From Phycisphaeraceae bacterium (GTDB taxonomy: Bacteria > Planctomycetota > Phycisphaerae > Phycisphaerales > Phycisphaeraceae): a DNA stretch of 64,000 nt. The notes under the pieces were generated by a model. The model was given only the letters and a program-made list of their open reading frames with translations. It was not told the origin of the DNA and ran no database searches. Positions 47,555 through 56,290 of this stretch are shown here, piece by piece (position 1 is the stretch's first letter; each line of letters begins with the position of its first letter). A program made the position numbers and the translations under genes. Location of the stretch: positions 1 to 64,000 of the forward strand of contig JAJDCU010000001.1 of the NCBI GenBank assembly GCA_029260655.1. Reading direction: 5' to 3'.

Positions 47555-47586
47555 CACCGGTTCGTCGACCGGGGGGCAAACACAGC

Positions 47587-48159
47587 ATGCCGCAGACCAA
47601 ACAACAACTCCGCATCGAGATGAAAGCCCGCCGCGCCGCCATGTCGGCCGATGAGGTCGCAATCGCATCTGGCGCGATCCGCCGGCGCGTGCTCGATCTT
47701 GATCAACTCCGCGATGCCCGCTGCGTTTTCACCTATGTCTCGATCCATAACGAGCCGGACACACGCAAATTGATCCACGACCTGCTCGCCGCCGGTAAGC
47801 GTGTCAGCGTCCCGCGCCTGGGCCCCGACGGCCTGATGCAAGCCCACCAGATCGACAGCCTCGACGACCTGCTACCTGCTGGCCCGGACCAGTTCGGTAT
47901 CCCCGTCCCCGCGTCTGACTCACCCATCGAGCCACATCCTGGGGTCGCCCTGGTCCCCGGCCTCGCCTTCACCGAAGCCGGCAACCGCCTGGGCCTAGGC
48001 GGCGGCCATTACGACCGCTACCTCGCCAATCACCCGGGCACGCTCGCCATCGGCCTGTGCTTCGGCTGGCAGGTAGTAAACACACTGCCCGCCGAATCCC
48101 ACGACCAGCCGATCCAGATGCTGGTTACCGACAGCCGTGTGATACCATGTTGCGGCTGA
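47587..48159 (+). CDS. 5-formyltetrahydrofolate cyclo-ligase
   Basis: 'KQQLRIEMKARRAAMSADEV', 'GVALVPGLAFTEAGNRLGLGGGHYDRYLA'. Confidence 0.95.
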   Translation: MPQTKQQLRIEMKARRAAMSADEVAIASGAIRRRVLDLDQLRDARCVFTYVSIHNEPDTRKLIHDLLAAGKRVSVPRLGPDGLMQAHQIDSLDDLLPAGPDQFGIPVPASDSPIEPHPGVALVPGLAFTEAGNRLGLGGGHYDRYLANHPGTLAIGLCFGWQVVNTLPAESHDQPIQMLVTDSRVIPCCG

Positions 48160-48189
48160 CATCTCATAATCGCCGACCGGGAGGCAACC

Positions 48190-49701
48190 ATGCCCAGATC
48201 CATCCTGCTTGTCCTCGTGTTCTTACTGACCGCTGTGCCCGCCTTTGCCGAAGTCCCGTTGGAGATCGGCCCGGACACCACCGTCATCGACGGCCCGATC
48301 AACCCCGACGGCACCATCAACTACCTCGCCTACCTCAACGAAAAACTCAGCGAAGGCGTCACCCCCGAAAACAACTTCGCGGTGGATGTGGCGCTGACGA
48401 TGGGCGAAGACGCCTGGCCGAGCGAGGCGCTTCGGGAGAAGGTGATGAAAGGCCTGGGGATCAAGATGCCGGCGGACGGTCCGTTCTTCGTGAGATTCCC
48501 ATTATTCTTAGGCGGTAAAGACGTCAAGAGGACGCCCGACGGCCGAGGATGGGATCGGGTGTATGACGCGAGCGAAGGGCCGTGGACCGCTGAGCAATAC
48601 CCCGAAGTGAAACACTGGCTCAATGAGCAGGACCAAGCTCTCGATCGGATCGTAGAAAGTGTCAACCAAAAGGACCGGTACTACTTCCCGTTGGTCGTCT
48701 CGGAAGAAAACCCCGAAGCGATCGAGATGGCGCTATTGCCGTGGTTAAGCCAATTACGAAGTATCGCTCGGAGCCTCAAAGCTCGAGCCGAGTGGAATAT
48801 CGCCGCCGGCGAGTTGGACAATGCCTGGTCTGATGTGCAGGCGATGCACCGGATGGCGAATCATACGATGCGCGAGTCTCACATAGTCTCTTGGCTGGTA
48901 GGTGTGTCGATCCACAATATGGCACTTAGTGTTGTGGATGATGTCCTATCGAGCGATCGGCTTACAGCCCGGTTTGCCAAGCGTGCCATTGCCGATTCCC
49001 GATCGACAGCGATTCTGCCAGACATCGTTGTTCAGTTGGATGTGGGGTCTCGGCTGGGATCGTTGGACGCATTGCTGCATTGCTGGAAAGGGCGCGGTGG
49101 CGTGTTCGAGTTGTCTGAACCAACTTATTCACTCATGGCCAAAGATGGATTCGACCCCAACGTCACGCTGGGGGAAAGCAATCGCCAGATGGATAGACTC
49201 ATCGAGGCTGCCGGGATACCTGATCCCCGACTCCGTATCCAGGCGATGGATCAGATCGATAAAGAAATTGGTGAGTTGTACCTACATGCGATCGCCATGC
49301 TTGGGGGCGATGTTAAGGCGATCGCTGCAATACGAAACCAGATGCTAGAGGGTAATGTCTATACGGTCGCGGCGACGTATCTTTTCCTGGGGCAGACGTT
49401 CGTCAGGCCCGCGCCGGTGGTTCGCGTTCAGGTGGCGGCGCAGATGCGTCTACAACTCCAGCCGGTCGCCCTCGCCATCGGTGGCTACCACGCGGAACAC
49501 GGCGACTATCCGCCGAACCTAAACGCACTCGCCCCCGAGTACCTCGACAGCCTGCCGATCGACTTCGCTACAGGTGAGTTGCCTGTTTACCGCGTCGAAG
49601 ACGGAGCGGCGGTCGTCTACAGCCTCGGGACCGACCTGGAAGACGACGGCGGGGCGGACGGGCATCCAGACGGCGACATCGTTTTCCGTATCGAACGTTG
49701 A
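48190..49701 (+). CDS. secreted hypothetical protein with pseudopilin-like C-terminal segment
   Basis: Signal peptide 'MPRSILLVLVFLLTAVPAFA'; C-terminal 'YHAEHGDYPPNLNALAPEYLDSLPIDFATGELPVYRVEDGAAVVYSLG' resembles the GspG-type fold common in planctomycetes. Confidence 0.75.
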   Translation: MPRSILLVLVFLLTAVPAFAEVPLEIGPDTTVIDGPINPDGTINYLAYLNEKLSEGVTPENNFAVDVALTMGEDAWPSEALREKVMKGLGIKMPADGPFFVRFPLFLGGKDVKRTPDGRGWDRVYDASEGPWTAEQYPEVKHWLNEQDQALDRIVESVNQKDRYYFPLVVSEENPEAIEMALLPWLSQLRSIARSLKARAEWNIAAGELDNAWSDVQAMHRMANHTMRESHIVSWLVGVSIHNMALSVVDDVLSSDRLTARFAKRAIADSRSTAILPDIVVQLDVGSRLGSLDALLHCWKGRGGVFELSEPTYSLMAKDGFDPNVTLGESNRQMDRLIEAAGIPDPRLRIQAMDQIDKEIGELYLHAIAMLGGDVKAIAAIRNQMLEGNVYTVAATYLFLGQTFVRPAPVVRVQVAAQMRLQLQPVALAIGGYHAEHGDYPPNLNALAPEYLDSLPIDFATGELPVYRVEDGAAVVYSLGTDLEDDGGADGHPDGDIVFRIER

Positions 49702-49857
49702 ACTCACAGCACACCTTGCGTGCGCTGCGAAAGCGTCTCAAATCCTGTGCATCCGAGCCATATCCCTTCTTTGCCGGTTTGAGTGTTCGGCGGTACCCTA
49801 TGCGCGCGGTGGCCGTCACCGTTTCCTTTATGGTTCTAACCGATTGAGGCACAGACG

Positions 49858-51048
49858 ATGTTCGACGCTATCCAACCCGCTCCGCCCGACGCGATCCTGG
49901 GGCTGACCGAGGCTTTTAACAAGGACGATCGGCCGGGGAAAGTTAACCTGGGCGTAGGTGTCTATAAGGACGCTTCGGGCAAGACGCCGGTGCTGGCTAC
50001 CGTGAAGGAGGCCGAGCGTCGGCTGGTCGAGACCGAGCCAACCAAGAGCTATAAGCCGATCGACGGCGACCCGGCGTATGGTGCGTGCGTGCAGTCGATG
50101 CTGTTCGGCGCGGGCCATGCGGTCATCGCCGACAAGCGCGCCGCGACCAGCCACACCCCCGGCGGGACCGGCGCGTTGCGCGTCGCGGGAGACTACCTGC
50201 ACGCGAACCACCCCGGCGCCACGCTCTGGCTCAGCGACGAGACCTGGCCCAACCACCCATCGGTCTTCGAGGCCGCCGAAGTTCCGATGAAACGCTACGG
50301 CTACTTCGACAAGGCGACCGGTGGCCTGAACTTCGACGCGATGCTGGAGGACCTGTCCAAGGCTTCGTCGGGGGACGTCGTGCTGTTGCACGGTTGCTGC
50401 CACAACCCCACCGGCGTGGACCTGAGCGCCGAGCAATGGGCCAAGGCCGGTGACCTGTTTGCTCAGAAGGGCCTGCTTCCGCTGGTGGACTTCGCCTATC
50501 AGGGGTTTGCACAGGGGATCGAAGAAGACGCGCAGGGCTTGAGGGCGCTCGCCGCGAAGGTGCCTGAGTTGATCGTCTGCGGCAGCTTCTCGAAGAACTT
50601 CGGGCTCTACAACGAGCGGGTCGGCTCGCTAACGTTTGTTGCCGGCTCGGCCGATACCGCCAAAGCGGTGCAGAGCCAGGTCAAGGCCCGCATCCGCCGC
50701 AATTACTCCAACCCCCCGGCGCACGGCGGGGCGATTGTCTCGACTATTCTCAACGACGACGCCCTGACCGCGCAGTGGCATGGCGAGCTGGCCGAGATGC
50801 GCGACCGGATCAACGGCATGCGCAGCCTGTTCGTCCAGACGCTCGCCGACAAGGGTGCGACTCAGGATTTCTCGTTTATCACCCGGCAGCGCGGGATGTT
50901 CAGCTACTCCGGCCTGAACAAGGACCAGGTCGGGCAGCTCCGAGATAAGCACGCGGTCTACATCGTCGGGTCAGGGCGGATCAACGTCGCCGGTTTGACC
51001 GAGATGAACATGGACTATCTCTGTGAGGCGATCGTCGAGGTGCTATAG
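49858..51048 (+). CDS. aromatic amino acid/aspartate aminotransferase (class I)
   Basis: 'MFDAIQPAPPDAILGLTEAFNKDDRPGKVNLGVGVYKDASGKTPVL', 'LLHGCCHNPTGVDL', 'VCGSFSKNFGLYNERVG'. Confidence 0.95.
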   Translation: MFDAIQPAPPDAILGLTEAFNKDDRPGKVNLGVGVYKDASGKTPVLATVKEAERRLVETEPTKSYKPIDGDPAYGACVQSMLFGAGHAVIADKRAATSHTPGGTGALRVAGDYLHANHPGATLWLSDETWPNHPSVFEAAEVPMKRYGYFDKATGGLNFDAMLEDLSKASSGDVVLLHGCCHNPTGVDLSAEQWAKAGDLFAQKGLLPLVDFAYQGFAQGIEEDAQGLRALAAKVPELIVCGSFSKNFGLYNERVGSLTFVAGSADTAKAVQSQVKARIRRNYSNPPAHGGAIVSTILNDDALTAQWHGELAEMRDRINGMRSLFVQTLADKGATQDFSFITRQRGMFSYSGLNKDQVGQLRDKHAVYIVGSGRINVAGLTEMNMDYLCEAIVEVL

Positions 51049-51074
51049 CACACCGTCTGACTGAGTGATGCTTT

Positions 51075-53075
51075 CTACGCCGCACTGCCACGCTTGCGGT
51101 TTAGCGCGCTTGCTGCGCAGCCCAGCCCAAGCAGCACCAACGCACCCGGCTCGGGGACCACGGCGCCCGGCGGTGGGGGCGTGCCCACGTTCCAGTTGCC
51201 CAGCACGACGTTGAGGTCTTCGATCCCGACAAACCCGTCGCCGGACGGATCGCCCGCCAGCAGGTCGCCGGCCTTGACGGTCAGGTTCCACGCCCCCAGG
51301 ACGATGTTCAGGTCTTCGATCCCGACGAACCCGTCGAGGTTGAGGTCGCCATCGAGCGCGGGGATCAACGAGCCGCCGTTGTTGTAGGCGATGAAGTCCA
51401 GGAAGAAGGTGGCGTCGCCCAAGCCATAGAAGAAGATCGAGTCGATGGTGAGTGTGGGCCCGTCGATGACGCCGTTGCCGTTGACCCAGGCTCCCCACTG
51501 CGCCGGGTTGTCCAGGTCCCACTGGTAGAGGTGCCACTGCCCGTCGGCGATGACCTGTGTAAGCGAGCCGCGGTCGGCGCTGGCCGGGTCGTCCAGGCCG
51601 ATCTGCACTGTCAAACCCGGTGTGTCGGTCAATAGCCAGAAGCCGATCCAGCCGTCGGTGGTGATGGGTGTGTTGCTCCCCGGGTTGCCGATGCCTGAGA
51701 GGTGCCTAAGCGTCCAGCCGGCGGGGTCGCCGACAACGTCGATCCGCTGGGACGCTGCCCCCTCGTAGGCCTGGCTGATGTCGCGGTCGGCGGTGGCGCT
51801 GATGATGCCGCGGTTGCTGCCGGAGTATGTCGGGGCGCTGGCGAAGGTGCCCTCGTCGATCTCGAAGTCGACCAGGGGTACGATCGTCCCACCGCCAGGG
51901 GGCGGGACAACGACGACGGTCGAGTCGATGAAGTTCTGGATGTTGGCGACCTGCTGATTACTGAACGCCGTGCCGCTGAACAGGTGGCCCCAGTCGTACA
52001 TCGTTGAGCCGTTGGCGCCGGCTCCGTAGAGGGTCTGCAACTGCTGGGTAATCAGGTCCGGACTGTCGGGTGCGTCGTCGTGGAGGTAGGGCCCGAGGCC
52101 GGGTGCGATCAGCGTGTTGGTCGGGATGCTCATCGTGTTCTGGATATTGGGCTGCAGCAGATAGTTGTTGGACTGGGAGAGGTAGATCATCGGCATGGCG
52201 ATGTCCAGCAGGTCATTCTCAAGCCAGGTGCGGTACTCCTGGAGGTAGGAGTTGCTGCCGATGTCGGGGTCGCGCCAGACGGCGGCGGAGAGTTGGGCAT
52301 TGGGGTCGGCGGCCTTAACAGTGGTTTGCAGGTCGCCGACGAGGTCGGTAATGCGGTCGCGGACGTACTGCTGGTACGCTCCTTCGTTCGCTGGGTTGGC
52401 GCCGTCCAGGCCGGTGGCGCTGAGGAACATCGCGTGGGACTGGGCGTCGTGCGGCAGGTCTGCGTGAGCGATGCTCCCGATGTAGCGTATGTAGTCAAGG
52501 TGCAGCCCGTCGACGTCGTAGTTGCTGACGATGTCACTGGCGACGTTGTTGACGTGCTGCTGCCATTCGGGATTGATGGGATTGGCGATGGTGTAGCCGG
52601 ACTGCAACGGCTTAAGTTGGCCGTTGAGGTCCTCTATGCGGTAGCTGGGGTTGGTGTGGTAGAAGGGGTGGGGGATGGGGGTGGAGGTGCTCGGCGCGGA
52701 GGTGCCGTTCCACAGGGGCATGGTGTTCATCCAGGCGTGGAGTTTCATGCCCTGGGCGTGTGCGGCGTCGATGGCGGTCTGCAGAGGGTCCCAACTGCCG
52801 GAGAGCGCCTGGGCGCGGGGCTCGAAGTTGGAGTTGTAGTACGCGTCGCCCTGGCCGCGGACCTGAAAGATCACGTCGGTGGTCCCCATGCTCGCGGCGT
52901 CGGCCATGATCTGCTGGACGCCCGAGATGCCGCGGTTGCGGTAGTCGAACCGGTCGACCCACAATCCGCGGAAGTCGGCGAAATCGCCCGTGGCTGCGGC
53001 ATGGGCCTGCGGACTAAGCCCCAAGCCAGCGGTAATCATCAGGCAGCCAAGCACAGCGAAACGGGTGCGTGACAT
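51075..53075 (-). CDS. GHL10/DUF187-type glycoside hydrolase with dockerin-like repeats and PEP-CTERM tail
   Basis: 'FRGLWVDRFDYRNRGISGVQQIMADAASMGTTDVIFQVRGQGDAYYNS', 'VDGLHLDYIRY', C-terminal 'GDLNLDGFVGIEDLNIVLGAWN...GDGFVGIEDLNVVLGNWN...VPEPGALVLLGLG...RKR'. Start at MSRTRFAVLG. Confidence 0.88.
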   Translation of the reverse strand: MSRTRFAVLGCLMITAGLGLSPQAHAAATGDFADFRGLWVDRFDYRNRGISGVQQIMADAASMGTTDVIFQVRGQGDAYYNSNFEPRAQALSGSWDPLQTAIDAAHAQGMKLHAWMNTMPLWNGTSAPSTSTPIPHPFYHTNPSYRIEDLNGQLKPLQSGYTIANPINPEWQQHVNNVASDIVSNYDVDGLHLDYIRYIGSIAHADLPHDAQSHAMFLSATGLDGANPANEGAYQQYVRDRITDLVGDLQTTVKAADPNAQLSAAVWRDPDIGSNSYLQEYRTWLENDLLDIAMPMIYLSQSNNYLLQPNIQNTMSIPTNTLIAPGLGPYLHDDAPDSPDLITQQLQTLYGAGANGSTMYDWGHLFSGTAFSNQQVANIQNFIDSTVVVVPPPGGGTIVPLVDFEIDEGTFASAPTYSGSNRGIISATADRDISQAYEGAASQRIDVVGDPAGWTLRHLSGIGNPGSNTPITTDGWIGFWLLTDTPGLTVQIGLDDPASADRGSLTQVIADGQWHLYQWDLDNPAQWGAWVNGNGVIDGPTLTIDSIFFYGLGDATFFLDFIAYNNGGSLIPALDGDLNLDGFVGIEDLNIVLGAWNLTVKAGDLLAGDPSGDGFVGIEDLNVVLGNWNVGTPPPPGAVVPEPGALVLLGLGCAASALNRKRGSAA

Positions 53076-53209
53076 GACGTCTCCAAAGAGCCGGGATTCG
53101 GTGTTCCGGCGTGTAACCGGGTGAGGGTGGGGCGTTGCTATTACATAATAATCATACCGTCGCCGCGATTCAAGCAGATTCGCGCTGAAATGGGTCATAT
53201 TTCGTTGAT

Positions 53210-53779
53210 TCAGCTACCCGACGGCTGCGGGCCTGTTGGTTTTTGGCCCGCGTCATCGAACCCGGCTCGGGCTCCAGGCTTTTCGCCGAGCCGGGGCTTG
53301 AGCCGGGCCAGCACGATCACCACCACGACGGCAGCGACCGCCAGGTCCACCACGAACGAGAATCGACCCATCAACGCCGCCACCCGGTCGAGTTGATCCA
53401 TCTGAAGCGCCTCACGGGCTTGGCCAAACAGCGACCGGGCCCACAGGTGCAGTGCCGGCAGGGTCATCACAAGCAGCGCGAGCTTGAGACGCACCCAGCG
53501 CATCTTCAAAAACACGCGCGGGTGTTGCAGCAACAGAAGCGCCCCCAGCACGATCACCGCCAGTGCCGCCGGCACGATCAGCAGGCGGAAGACCGTGCTG
53601 ATTGTCTGGATGAGCTGCCCCCACTGCTCGAGGGATTGCGGGTCGGTGTTGTGCAGGATCACAGCCGATGCGAGAAACCCGCCGAACAAGGCGGCAATTG
53701 CTATGACCTTGGGGATCAGGATCCAGGGCCTGATGCCGCGCCCGGGGCGTCGACCGTGTTGGTTTTTGTAACCGGCCAT
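53210..53779 (-). CDS. small polytopic membrane protein (CopD/DUF2269-like)
   Basis: 'ILIPKVIAIAALFGGFLASAVILHNT...VFRLLIVPAALAVIVLGALLLLQHPRVFLKMRWVRLKLALLVMTLPALHLWARS'. Start at MAGYKNQHG. Confidence 0.65.
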   Translation of the reverse strand: MAGYKNQHGRRPGRGIRPWILIPKVIAIAALFGGFLASAVILHNTDPQSLEQWGQLIQTISTVFRLLIVPAALAVIVLGALLLLQHPRVFLKMRWVRLKLALLVMTLPALHLWARSLFGQAREALQMDQLDRVAALMGRFSFVVDLAVAAVVVVIVLARLKPRLGEKPGARAGFDDAGQKPTGPQPSGS

Positions 53780-53846
53780 TCGTTGAGTGTATCGGCATCT
53801 GGGCACCTGGGTTTGCCAAGCGGGGTGGGGGCGTATCCAATAGGGC

Positions 53847-54965
53847 ATGATCTGGATATGTCTGTTGATGGCGGCAGTGTCTTTCGTGGTCAGTTTCCCG
53901 ATCGCCGGGCTGATGCTCACCGCCAGTCGACGTCTGGGACTGGTCGATCCGTCGGGTTTCGAGAGCCACAAGCGCCACCACCGCGTCGTGCCGAACACCG
54001 GCGGGGTAGCGATTTTCGCCGGCGTGGCGGTGCCGATGGCCGTCTGTCTTCTGGTCGTATGGGTGGTCCCTGCCCAGTGGTGGTCTCAGCACACCCCGGC
54101 GGTCTACGAGCACCTGGAAGGGCTGCGTCGAGCCACGTCGATGGGTGGGGGGGTGCTCACCGCGATCTGCATCCTGCACGTGCTGGGACTGGTAGACGAT
54201 CGGCGGGCGCTTGGGCCCTGGATCAAGATGACGGTGCAATTGGCCGTCGCGGTGGGCCTGGTGGTGCTGTGTGACGTCCGGGCTTTGCAATTCCTGGACG
54301 GTTACGGCTGGTGGGGGTCGGTTGCGAGCGTGACGGTGAGTGTGCTGTGGATTACGGCGATCGTCAACGCGATGAACTTTTTGGACAACATGGACGGGCT
54401 GTCCGGGGGGGTGGGCGCGATCATCGCCGGGCTCTACCTCGCCGCGACTTTGATCGGCGGGCAGTGGTTCGTCGCGGCCCTGGCGGCGCTGCTCTTGGGC
54501 GCGCTGATCGGTTTCCTGGTCTTTAACTTCCCACCCGCCAGGCTGTTCATGGGCGACGCCGGGTCGCTGGTCATCGGCGCGGTGCTCGCGGTGATTTCCG
54601 TACGGACGACCTACTTCGATCCGCAGGCGTCGGCCCCGACGCTGGGCCACTGGTACGGCGTGCTGATGCCGTTGATGGTCATGGCGATCCCGCTGTACGA
54701 CCTGACCAGCGTGACGCTGATCCGGCTTAAAAGGGGCCAGAGCCCGTTTAAGGGCGACAACAATCATTTCTCACACCGGCTGGTCCGCCGGGGCCTAAGT
54801 CAACGCCGCGCGGTGTTGGTCGTCTGGGCCGCCGCGCTGGCCTGTGGTCTTGGTGGGGTGATGCTCGGCTCGCTTGAGCAGTGGCAGGCGGTGCTCACGG
54901 CCTGCCAGACCGCGGCGATCCTGGTACTCCTGGCGGCGATGGATAGCCGAGGACGCAGACGCTAG
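53847..54965 (+). CDS. MraY/WecA-family undecaprenyl-phosphate sugar-1-phosphate transferase
   Basis: 'HKRHHRVVPNTGGVAIF', 'AIVNAMNFLDNMDGLSGGVGAI', 'FNFPPARLFMGDAGSLVIG'. Confidence 0.93.
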   Translation: MIWICLLMAAVSFVVSFPIAGLMLTASRRLGLVDPSGFESHKRHHRVVPNTGGVAIFAGVAVPMAVCLLVVWVVPAQWWSQHTPAVYEHLEGLRRATSMGGGVLTAICILHVLGLVDDRRALGPWIKMTVQLAVAVGLVVLCDVRALQFLDGYGWWGSVASVTVSVLWITAIVNAMNFLDNMDGLSGGVGAIIAGLYLAATLIGGQWFVAALAALLLGALIGFLVFNFPPARLFMGDAGSLVIGAVLAVISVRTTYFDPQASAPTLGHWYGVLMPLMVMAIPLYDLTSVTLIRLKRGQSPFKGDNNHFSHRLVRRGLSQRRAVLVVWAAALACGLGGVMLGSLEQWQAVLTACQTAAILVLLAAMDSRGRRR

Positions 54966-55018
54966 CCGCGACGTGCGACGGCATTCAGGTTTGTCCGCGT
55001 GTGTGTATCCGATAGACA

Positions 55019-55045
55019 AAGCCCACGTTTGGCGAACGTGGGCTT
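55019..55045. terminator. bidirectional-type hairpin between convergent genes
   Basis: AAGCCCACGTT-TGGCG-AACGTGGGCTT, 11-bp perfect stem; a T6 run lies about 15 nt downstream. Confidence 0.75.
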
Positions 55046-55076
55046 CGGTCTTACACGAGTTTTTTCGGGATGCGTC

Positions 55077-55856
55077 TTAGCCGGCCATCCCGGTCTGTTC
55101 GAGCATTTCCAGGAGTTCGCGGCGGCTGGTCACCATCAGTTTTCGGTAGATGCTTTTGACATGGACGTGGATCGTGTGAGGCGATCGTCCCACGGCCTCG
55201 GCGATCTGTCGTTCGGTCTCGTGCTGGCCTAAACGCTCAAGTACCGCGTGCTCGGTCTTGCTGAGCCGATCCATCAAGTCGTCCATTGACTGGGGGCCGG
55301 GCACGAACGCACCGCCTGGCCGTGCGTGGTTGTCCTTGTCGAGTTGTCGGAGGTATCCCTGTTGGATGACGCGGGTCACCGTCGGGATCATCTGATGCAA
55401 TTGGTCCATGTCCGCGTCGTTGAACGGATCACGGTCGTTAAACCTCACGCATACGATCACACATCGGGTCTTGGCCCCGATGGGCAACGTCATGCAGATC
55501 CCCGTGGTCACACATATCTGGGGCGCAAGAGGCAGGAAAAAATCTTCCAACTGATGTTCGTCGTCCAGGCAGCTCGAGCGCAGCAGGCTTGCCTGACTGC
55601 TTTGGGGTTGGCTTCGGTAGTGCTCGAAGGGTGAGTGCGGGTTCATCAGCCACTCCCGCAGGTCGCGGCGTTGATCAGTCGTCGTGGCGGCCCCGGGTAT
55701 GCCGACGTAGAGGTAGTCCTCTGGCGGGGGGCCAGCAAAGACACGGCTGACGGCGGCGTCGGCCTCAAGCGTATCAATCAAGGCCTCTGTGGCGTGGGCC
55801 AGTGCGCAACATCCCGAAGACTCAAGCCTGGGATACGGCCTTGTATCGTTGAGCAT
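55077..55856 (-). CDS. LuxR-family transcriptional regulator
   Basis: C-terminal HTH 'LSKTEHAVLERLGQHETERQIAEAVGRSPHTIHVHVKSIYRKLMVTSRRELLEML'. Confidence 0.92.
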   Translation of the reverse strand: MLNDTRPYPRLESSGCCALAHATEALIDTLEADAAVSRVFAGPPPEDYLYVGIPGAATTTDQRRDLREWLMNPHSPFEHYRSQPQSSQASLLRSSCLDDEHQLEDFFLPLAPQICVTTGICMTLPIGAKTRCVIVCVRFNDRDPFNDADMDQLHQMIPTVTRVIQQGYLRQLDKDNHARPGGAFVPGPQSMDDLMDRLSKTEHAVLERLGQHETERQIAEAVGRSPHTIHVHVKSIYRKLMVTSRRELLEMLEQTGMAG

Positions 55857-56040
55857 GATTACCTCATCCTTATGTCATATGTCTTAACTGGGCGCCTTGG
55901 CATCCGACAGCCTAACGACCGTGTCCCGCGAGCCTGTGGTCGGCAGACGAAATCCACCCCATACCAGACAAAAGACTCTTTTAATCATACCCTCCCCCAA
56001 CGGAAAATCCAACCGCAGATCTGTACATTTGGTTCCACTG

Positions 56041-56140
56041 ACAAATGATTTGTGTCAGATAACCGCGGATAATGGTTGATCGTCAACCGATTTTGTGATG
56101 TCGCCGATCGGTGCCAATACGTTGGCACCCTAATCGGCGA
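56041..56140. promoter_or_regulatory. palindrome cluster in LuxR/secreted-protein divergent region
   Basis: ACAAAT-G-ATTTGT (56041-56053), GGTTGA-TCG-TCAACC (56074-56088), nested TCGCCGAT/ATCGGCGA enclosing GTGCCAA-TACG-TTGGCAC (56101-56140). Confidence 0.6.
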
Positions 56141-56196
56141 AAAAGGTTGGGCCGGTCTCTTCCATCACCAGGAAAGAGGTTAATCCGCCCAATCGC

Positions 56197-56224
56197 TTGA
56201 CACGTGCCGACCGATGACTAGGTT
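56197..56224 (+). promoter_or_regulatory. possible sigma-70-like promoter
   Basis: TTGACA, 16 nt, TAGGTT upstream of the 56291 CDS. Confidence 0.35.
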
Positions 56225-56290
56225 GCGTTGAGCAGCCGAGTAAGTCCGTCAGGCGTGTTACATGATCTATGTCAGAACAGGGGTGTCCAG

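Noticed and set aside
52080-53072. 330-aa plus-strand Val/Gly-rich ORF opposite the glycoside hydrolase
   Set aside because: Antisense shadow of a well-supported CDS.
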